Shown: in pieces, positions 58,894 to 64,000 of the stretch
Position numbering within the stretch: position 1 is the first letter of the stretch
How the letters are laid out: each line of letters starts with the position of its first letter
Source: Vogesella sp. LIG4
GTDB lineage: Bacteria; Pseudomonadota; Gammaproteobacteria; Burkholderiales; Chromobacteriaceae
Length of the DNA stretch: 64,000 nucleotides
Assembly: GCF_900090205.1 (NCBI RefSeq)
Contig: NZ_LT607802.1
Span: forward strand, 285,858-349,857
Reading direction: 5' to 3'
The notes under the pieces: generated by a model
Told to the model about the DNA's origin: nothing
Seen by the model: the letters and a program-made list of their open reading frames with translations, nothing else
Databases searched by the model: none
Made by a program: the position numbers and the translations under genes

Positions 58894-60123
58894 TTATGCC
58901 TTTACCTGGTCCAGGCCAAAAACCTTGTGCAGAACACGCACAGCCAGCTCCAGGTACTTTTCGTCGATCAGCACCGATACCTTGATCTCGGAAGTGGAGA
59001 TCATCTGGATATTGATGCCTTCTTCGGCCAGCGTGCGGAACATGGTGGAAGCGATGCCGCAGTGCGAGCGCATGCCCACGCCAACGATGGACACCTTGGC
59101 CACCTTGTCATCGGCATCAATCTTGCCGGCGCCGATGTGGGTCTGCACGTCGCGCAGGATGGCCAGCGTACGCTGGAATTCGCCGCGCGGCACGGTGAAG
59201 GAGAAATCGGTGGTGCCATTCTCGCCCACATTCTGGATGATCATGTCCACTTCGATATTGGCATCGGCGATCGGGCCCAGGATCTGGTAGGCGATTCCCG
59301 GCTTGTCCGGTACGCCCTTCACATTGATGCGGGCTTCGTTACGATCAAACGCGATACCGGCGACAACGGCCTTTTCCATATTCTCATCTTCCTCAAACGT
59401 AATCAGTGTGCCTTCGCCCTCGTCTTCGAAACTGGAGAGCACGCGCAGGCGTACCTTGTATTTGCCGGCGAACTCCACCGAGCGGATCTGCAGCACCTTG
59501 GAGCCCAGGCTGGCCATCTCGATCATCTCTTCGAAAGTGATGGTCTTCAGGCGGCGGGCTTCCGGCACTACGCGCGGGTCGGTGGTGTAGACACCGTCAA
59601 CGTCGGTGTAGATCTGGCATTCGTCGGCGCCCAGCGCGGCGGCCATGGCCACGGCGGAGGTATCGGAGCCGCCACGGCCCAGCGTGGTGATGCTGCCTTC
59701 CTCGTCGATACCCTGGAAGCCGGCTACCACCACAACGCGGCCTTCAGTCAGGTCGGCGCGCATGGCGGTGTCGTCGATGGACTGGATGCGGGCCTTGGTG
59801 TGGGAGTTGTCGGTGGTCACGCGTACCTGCCAGCCACAGTAGCTCTTGGCCGGAACACCGATTTCCTTCAGCGCCATGGACAGCAGGCCGATGGTGACCT
59901 GCTCGCCGGTGGACATGATCACGTCCAGCTCGCGCGGGTCCGGGTAATCCTGGATTTCCTTGGCCAGGGCAATCAGGCGGTTGGTCTCGCCGCTCATCGC
60001 GGAAACGACAACCACCACTTGATGTCCCTGGGCTTTCCATTTGGCGACACGGCGGGCCACATTCTTGATGCGCTCCGGGGAGCCCATCGAGGTACCGCCG
60101 TACTTTTGTACGATAAGTGCCAT
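58894..60123 (-). CDS. lysC: aspartate kinase
   Basis: A 409-residue aspartokinase, the first step to lysine, threonine and methionine. MALIVQKYGGTSMGSPERI opens the kinase domain. GFQGIDEEGSITTLGRGGSDTSAVA marks the nucleotide site near 150, and two ACT domains follow from about residue 260 with GVPDKPGIAYQILGPIADANI and VGVGMRSHCGIASTMFRTLAEEGINIQMIS. The alpha/beta-type layout suggests feedback control by lysine and threonine, and homologues of this form carry an internal start for a beta subunit. No decamer copy lies inside. Confidence 0.96.
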   Translation of the reverse strand: MALIVQKYGGTSMGSPERIKNVARRVAKWKAQGHQVVVVVSAMSGETNRLIALAKEIQDYPDPRELDVIMSTGEQVTIGLLSMALKEIGVPAKSYCGWQVRVTTDNSHTKARIQSIDDTAMRADLTEGRVVVVAGFQGIDEEGSITTLGRGGSDTSAVAMAAALGADECQIYTDVDGVYTTDPRVVPEARRLKTITFEEMIEMASLGSKVLQIRSVEFAGKYKVRLRVLSSFEDEGEGTLITFEEDENMEKAVVAGIAFDRNEARINVKGVPDKPGIAYQILGPIADANIEVDMIIQNVGENGTTDFSFTVPRGEFQRTLAILRDVQTHIGAGKIDADDKVAKVSIVGVGMRSHCGIASTMFRTLAEEGINIQMISTSEIKVSVLIDEKYLELAVRVLHKVFGLDQVKA

Positions 60124-60305
60124 GTTTGTTTTCTTCAGATCGGGTTTGGATGTCGGACAACGATTCTGGCCCGAGACCGCCCCGGCTGGCAAGGCATACG
60201 GAGCCGTTTTTTATAGCGGTTTTTGCTATGCACCACACGCAAACAGCACATGACGTGCCGGTGACAGCCGGATGGCAAAATCCGGTGGCAACTGTATGCA
60301 TGCCA

Positions 60306-61295
60306 TCAGCACGGCAATGCGAACAGCGGCGGCTCCCGCATGGCGGCGCACTGCCCTTCCAGCTCGACGATGCGCTCCAGCCAGTATTGCTCGCTGCCGA
60401 ACCACGGAAACGCTGCCGGAAAGGCCGGATCATCCCAGCGCGCGGCCAGCCAGGCGCTGTAGTGCATCAGCCGCAGCGTGCGCAGGGGCTCGATCAGCCG
60501 CAGCTCGCGGTAATCAAACTCGGCGAAATCCTCGTAGCCGGCCAGCAGCTCGGCCAGCTGCCCTGCCTGCTGCTGTCGGTCGCCGGACAGCAGCATCCAC
60601 AGGTCCTGCACCGCCGGCGCCATGCGGCTGTCGTCCAGATCGACGAAATGCGGCCCGTCCGGCGTCCACATCACGTTGCCGGTATGGCAATCGCCATGGC
60701 TGCGCAGCCAGCGGATGTCCGGCAGCGCGGCAAAAGCGGCATCCACCTGCTGCAGCGCCTGCTGTGCCGCCGCCTGGTAGCGTGGCGCCAGGTATGCCGG
60801 CAGCAGCGGGCAGGCCAGGATACGCGTCAGCGACTGGTGGCCGAAGCTGTAGCTGTCCAGGGTTGGCCGCACGGCAAAATCATGCGCGGCACCCACCAGG
60901 TGGATGCGACCGAGAAAACGCCCCAGCCACTGCAGCACCTGCGGGTCTTCCAGCTCCGGTGCCCGGCCGCCACGGCGCGGGAACAGCGCGAATCGGAAGC
61001 CGTTCCAGTGCAGCAGGGTATCGCCATCGAAAGCCAGCGGCGCCACCACCGGAATCTCCTCCGCCAGCAGTTCGGCGGCAAAGCGGTGCTCCTCCAGAAT
61101 CTGCGCATCGCTCCAGCGCTGCGGCCGGTAGAACTTGGCCACCAGCGGCGCGCCGTCGTCCATGCCTATCTGGTAGACACGGTTTTCATAGCTGTTCAGT
61201 GCCAGCAGATGGCCGTCGCAGCGCAGGCCCAGGCTTTCCACGGCATCCAGGATCAGGTCCGGCGTCAGCGCGGCATAGGGATGTATGCTAGTCAT
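60306..61295 (-). CDS. srkA: stress response kinase A (SrkA/YihE family)
   Basis: A 329-residue APH-fold Ser/Thr protein kinase. SYENRVYQIGMDDGAPLVAKFYRPQRWS gives the ATP-binding lobe and the Lys, RSHGDCHTGNVMWTPDGPHFVDLDDSRMAP near residue 195 holds the catalytic HGDCHxGN and metal-binding DLDD. In E. coli, SrkA counters stress-induced death signals. The start at 61295 is standard. A decamer copy (60862) is inside. It diverges from the unknown gene at 61357 with a 61-bp gap. Confidence 0.92.
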   Translation of the reverse strand: MTSIHPYAALTPDLILDAVESLGLRCDGHLLALNSYENRVYQIGMDDGAPLVAKFYRPQRWSDAQILEEHRFAAELLAEEIPVVAPLAFDGDTLLHWNGFRFALFPRRGGRAPELEDPQVLQWLGRFLGRIHLVGAAHDFAVRPTLDSYSFGHQSLTRILACPLLPAYLAPRYQAAAQQALQQVDAAFAALPDIRWLRSHGDCHTGNVMWTPDGPHFVDLDDSRMAPAVQDLWMLLSGDRQQQAGQLAELLAGYEDFAEFDYRELRLIEPLRTLRLMHYSAWLAARWDDPAFPAAFPWFGSEQYWLERIVELEGQCAAMREPPLFALPC

Positions 61296-61356
61296 CGCGC
61301 CATTATGCGCCGCAGCCAGGCTTTGCGCATGCGGCCCACTCGCTTACCATCAAGTC

Positions 61357-61920
61357 ATGAGCACATCATTCAGTTACTTCGAAGCCGAAGACCGCCTGCT
61401 GATGATCGTCCAGCCCGGCAGCCACAAATTGTGGCTGACCCGGCGCCTGGTGCAGGCCATCGTGCGCGATGTCGCCGCCATCTTCGCCAAGCAGGTGCCG
61501 GGCGAGGGTATTCCCGGCGCTGGCAGCCAGGCGGAGCGCATTGCACTGGAACATCAGATGGCGATGAACGGCGAAGACCTGTCGCCCAGCGATGCCGGCG
61601 TCAGCCCGCTGCAATTCAGCAACAAGGCACCACCCCACGCCAGCGACAGCGGCACCCCGCTGTGCACCGGGCTGGACGCCAAGGCCGGCAAGGACTACGC
61701 CAGCATCGGCTTTGTCATCGGCGATGCCACGCTCAATATCAAACTCAGCCGCGCCGGTTTTCACCGCCTGCTGCGCGGCGTGGTCATGTGCGGCCAACAG
61801 GCCGGCTGGATGCTGCAGGACGTGCCGCCATGGCTGACGCAGAGCCTGCTGGGCGACCTGCTGGGCACCTTGCCGACGCTGGACCCGGAAGCCGACGGCG
61901 AATCGGAGCCGGACGAGTAG
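61357..61920 (+). CDS. conserved hypothetical protein
   Basis: A 187-residue soluble protein without signal peptide or membrane span. It has MSTSFSYFEAEDRLLMIVQPGSHKLWLTRRLVQAIV at the N-terminus, a polar middle (GEDLSPSDAGVSPLQFSNKAPPH) and DATLNIKLSRAGFHRLLRGVV, then an acidic end (DPEADGESEPDE). I recognise no family. The reading frame has normal codon use. A decamer copy (61789) lies near the 3' end. Confidence 0.75.
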   Translation: MSTSFSYFEAEDRLLMIVQPGSHKLWLTRRLVQAIVRDVAAIFAKQVPGEGIPGAGSQAERIALEHQMAMNGEDLSPSDAGVSPLQFSNKAPPHASDSGTPLCTGLDAKAGKDYASIGFVIGDATLNIKLSRAGFHRLLRGVVMCGQQAGWMLQDVPPWLTQSLLGDLLGTLPTLDPEADGESEPDE

Positions 61921-61985
61921 TTATTCATGCCGCCTTAAGCCTGGACGGCTAAAATGCGCGCGGCACATCTTTAGCGGATTTCCCC

Positions 61986-62888
61986 ATGACCATCACACAA
62001 TCCATGCAGGATCACGAACACGCCGACCCGCGCGAGCACAAGGCTGCCCAGCGCAGCCTGTGGGTCAGCGTGGCACTCAACCTGGTGCTGACCGTGGTAC
62101 AGAGCGTGGTAGGCCTGTTCGCCGGCTCGCAGGCGCTGCTGGCTGACGCCATGCACTCGCTGTCCGACCTGCTGGCAGACTTCGTGGCCATGTTTGCCGG
62201 CCACCACAGCCGCAAGGAGGCCGACGACGACCACCACTACGGCCACCAGCGCTACGAAACCGCCGCCTCGCTGGCGCTGGGCCTGCTGCTGCTGGCCGCC
62301 GGCGCCGGCATGCTGTGGACCGCGGCCAACAAGTTTGCCGGCAACACGCCGATGAGCAGCGTGCACCCCGCGGCGCTGGTGGTGGCGGTGATCACCCTGC
62401 TGAGCAAGGAGGGCCTGTTCCGCTACATGCTGGCCATTGCCGAGAAAGTGCGCTCCAGCATGCTGGTGGCCAACGCCTGGCACGCCCGTGCCGACGCCGC
62501 CTCCTCGCTGGTGGTGGCGCTGGGCATCGGCGGCAACCTGCTGGGCTACCCGTGGCTGGACCCGGTAGCCGCGCTGCTGGTGGGCTTCATGATCGGCAAG
62601 ACCGGCTGGGAATTCGCCTGGGAGGCGCTGGGCGACCTGATGGACCGCGCCGCCGACGAAGACAGCGTGAGCGGCATCCGCCAGGTAGTGCTTGAAACGC
62701 CTGGCGTGCTGGGGCTGCACGACCTGCGCACCCGCCGCATGGGCGACATGATCCTGGTGGATGTGCATCTGGAACTGAATGCCGAGCAGACCGTGCGCCA
62801 GGGCCATGACATCGCCGCGGAAGCACGCCGCCGGGTGATGGCCGCCTATCCGGTGCTCGATGTGATGACCCACGTCGACCCGGTATAG
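61986..62888 (+). CDS. cation diffusion facilitator family transporter
   Basis: A 300-residue CDF metal/proton antiporter, exporting zinc, iron, manganese or cobalt depending on subtype. Six spans are visible. Metal sites are DAMHSLSD (about residue 54) and NAWHARADAASS (about residue 165), the usual transmembrane HxxxD-type pairs. DDDHHYGHQRYET is a His-rich cytosolic stretch. The C-terminal CTD has DVMTHVDPV. Metal specificity cannot be decided from sequence. A terminator follows. Confidence 0.92.
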   Translation: MTITQSMQDHEHADPREHKAAQRSLWVSVALNLVLTVVQSVVGLFAGSQALLADAMHSLSDLLADFVAMFAGHHSRKEADDDHHYGHQRYETAASLALGLLLLAAGAGMLWTAANKFAGNTPMSSVHPAALVVAVITLLSKEGLFRYMLAIAEKVRSSMLVANAWHARADAASSLVVALGIGGNLLGYPWLDPVAALLVGFMIGKTGWEFAWEALGDLMDRAADEDSVSGIRQVVLETPGVLGLHDLRTRRMGDMILVDVHLELNAEQTVRQGHDIAAEARRRVMAAYPVLDVMTHVDPV

Positions 62889-62908
62889 CCGCGTGTAGCG
62901 ACACAGAC

Positions 62909-62932
62909 GCCGGGGCCCGCCCCGGCTTTTTT
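62909..62932 (+). terminator. intrinsic terminator of the CDF gene
   Basis: GCCGGGG/CCCCGGC stem with loop CCCG followed by T6, 20 bp after the stop. Confidence 0.9.
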
Positions 62933-63073
62933 ACGCCCAAATCGCAACAAGGTTGGCCGCACGTGGCCAACAACAAGGGTAAGTCCGCATTGGCAGTTTC
63001 TCCGCCAGCGGCTTTAATCCACAGCATGGCCTGCGTCCGCAACGGGCGCGCATCCGGAGACTCCCCATACGCC

Positions 63074-63829
63074 ATGAAAGTCGCGCTGTTCATCCCCTGT
63101 TTCGTCAACGAGCTGTACCCGCACGTGGCCATGGCAACCGCCGAGCTGCTGGAGGGCTACGGCCTGGACGTCGAATACCCGCTGGCGCAGACCTGCTGCG
63201 GCCAACCCCTGAGCAACAACGGCGACAGCCGCGGCGCCTGCGAGGCCGCCAGCCGCTTCACCGACCTGTTCAAGGACTACGACTACGTGGTGTCGCCGTC
63301 CGGCAGCTGCACGTCCTACGTCAAGCACCACTACAGCTGGTATATCGCCGACAACGCCGACTACCGCGCGCTGCAGCCGCGGGTGTACGAAGTCATCGAA
63401 TTCCTGCAGGACATCCTCAAGGTGGAGCGGCTGCCCAAGCCGGTGTACTTCCCGCATACGGTATCCATCCACCAGAGCTGCCACGGCCTGCGCGAACTGC
63501 AACATGCGGCGCCGTCCGAGCTGATGATTCCCTACCACTCGCGGCTGGAGCGCATCCTGCAGCTGGTGGACGGCGTGGAAGTACGCCTGCCTGAGCGCCG
63601 CGACGAATGCTGCGGCTTTGGCGGCACCTTCAGCGTGGACGAGCCGGAAGTGTCGGTGGCCATGGGTGAAGACCGCGTGGCGCAGCACGAGGCCACCGGT
63701 GCCGAGTTCATCGTCGGCGCCGACCCCTCCTGCCTGATGCACATGGGCGGCATCATCCGCCACAAATGCCGACCCATCCGCCCGCTGCACATCGTGGAGA
63801 TTCTCACCGGGCGCGGAGGTGCGGCATGA
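63074..63829 (+). CDS. lutA: lactate utilisation protein A (LutA/YkgE)
   Basis: A 251-residue (Fe-S)-binding protein of the L-lactate dehydrogenase LutABC complex. Two cysteine-rich CCG domains are seen: CFVNELYP...CCGQPLSNNG and CHGLRELQ...DECCGFGGTFSVDEP. ATG 63074 gives MKVALFIPCFVNELYPHV and follows GGAGACTCCCCATACGCC. The stop overlaps the lutB start (ATGA), so the complex is co-translated. A decamer copy (63197) encodes CCGQP, part of the first cluster motif. Confidence 0.93.
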   Translation: MKVALFIPCFVNELYPHVAMATAELLEGYGLDVEYPLAQTCCGQPLSNNGDSRGACEAASRFTDLFKDYDYVVSPSGSCTSYVKHHYSWYIADNADYRALQPRVYEVIEFLQDILKVERLPKPVYFPHTVSIHQSCHGLRELQHAAPSELMIPYHSRLERILQLVDGVEVRLPERRDECCGFGGTFSVDEPEVSVAMGEDRVAQHEATGAEFIVGADPSCLMHMGGIIRHKCRPIRPLHIVEILTGRGGAA

Positions 63830-64000
63830 AGGCCGACAACATCAAGCACCCGGAGGCGGCCGCCGAATTCCTGGCCGACCGCGAACGCGCGCGCTGGCAC
63901 GACAGCGCCATCTGGTGGGTGCGGCAGAAGCGTGACGCCCAGGCGCAGCAGCTGCCGGAGTGGGAACAGCTGCGTGTGCTGGCGCAGCAGATCAAGGCAC
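63826..64000 (+). CDS. lutB: lactate utilisation protein B (LutB/YkgF), 5' part
   Basis: The first 58 codons of a gene cut by the right edge, starting in an ATGA overlap with lutA. MKADNIKHPEAAAEFLADRERARWHD and WWVRQKRDAQAQQLPEWEQLRV match the N-terminus of the LutB ferredoxin-like subunit (family length about 475). The iron-sulfur cysteines lie beyond the window. lutC is expected downstream. Confidence 0.85.
   Translation, partial: MKADNIKHPEAAAEFLADRERARWHDSAIWWVRQKRDAQAQQLPEWEQLRVLAQQIKA

Overview
The window is a GC-rich, densely packed proteobacterial chromosome segment. Gene content and order point to a Neisseriales betaproteobacterium, probably family Chromobacteriaceae (Chromobacterium, Vogesella or Aquitalea type). 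The grounds are the ppsA/ppsR divergence, the mltG-tmk-holB-pilZ string, fmdB-DUF502-aspS, abundant LysR regulators and many LysE, PACE and ABC transport genes. The genus is an inference. No phage, transposase, CRISPR array or rRNA operon was seen.

Layout. 1-3263: phosphoenolpyruvate synthase (cut by the left edge) and its divergent regulator ppsR. 3264-5257: a tryptophan attenuator with a tandem-Trp leader peptide, trpS and two AroQ-fold genes, the second resembling PchB. 5258-6881: a LysE/ArgO-type exporter and a divergent ArgP-type regulator. 6923-12775: a leftward block with mltG, tmk, holB, pilZ, a secreted unknown, tatD, an MBL-fold hydrolase and a small membrane protein. 12910-17333: an unknown protein, the ybbA/ybbP-type ABC exporter and the divergent overlapping esterase tesA. 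17468-21099: a peroxiredoxin, then fmdB-DUF502-aspS. 21354-24283: a FabI-type reductase with phosphotransacylase and acetate kinase. 24583-29179: rpsT, murJ, queF and ettA. 29369-33143: two tandem amino-acid binding proteins, alanine racemase and a LysR gene.

33197-34759 holds two paralogous secreted proteins made almost wholly of thirteen 11-residue AKRES-type repeats, with matching promoter and leader architecture. I do not recognise the family. 35133-37434: a LigB dioxygenase, DoxX and LysR. 37599-43201: a complete oligopeptide ABC importer with a fused dual ATPase. 43198-49008: LysR genes beside a PACE exporter and a DUF2798/AhpD-like pair, then a metal-site-rich lipoprotein, ghrA and a GNAT. 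49202-57158: selO, a YgiQ radical SAM enzyme, a chemoreceptor followed by a periplasmic binding protein, and a DUF1615 lipoprotein. 57187-58834: a LysR gene, a candidate structured small RNA and three tRNA genes. 58894-64000: lysC, a SrkA-type kinase, an unknown, a CDF cation exporter, lutA and the start of lutB.

The most striking genome-level signal is the decamer TGCGGCCAAC. I count about 51 exact copies on both strands, inside genes in several reading frames and between genes as inverted pairs that in some places form terminators. This pattern matches what DNA uptake sequences look like in Neisseriaceae and Pasteurellaceae, with a sequence unlike the dialects I know. Other notable signals are the trp attenuator, an intergenic element present twice with compensatory stem changes, and a GGA-loop RNA candidate.
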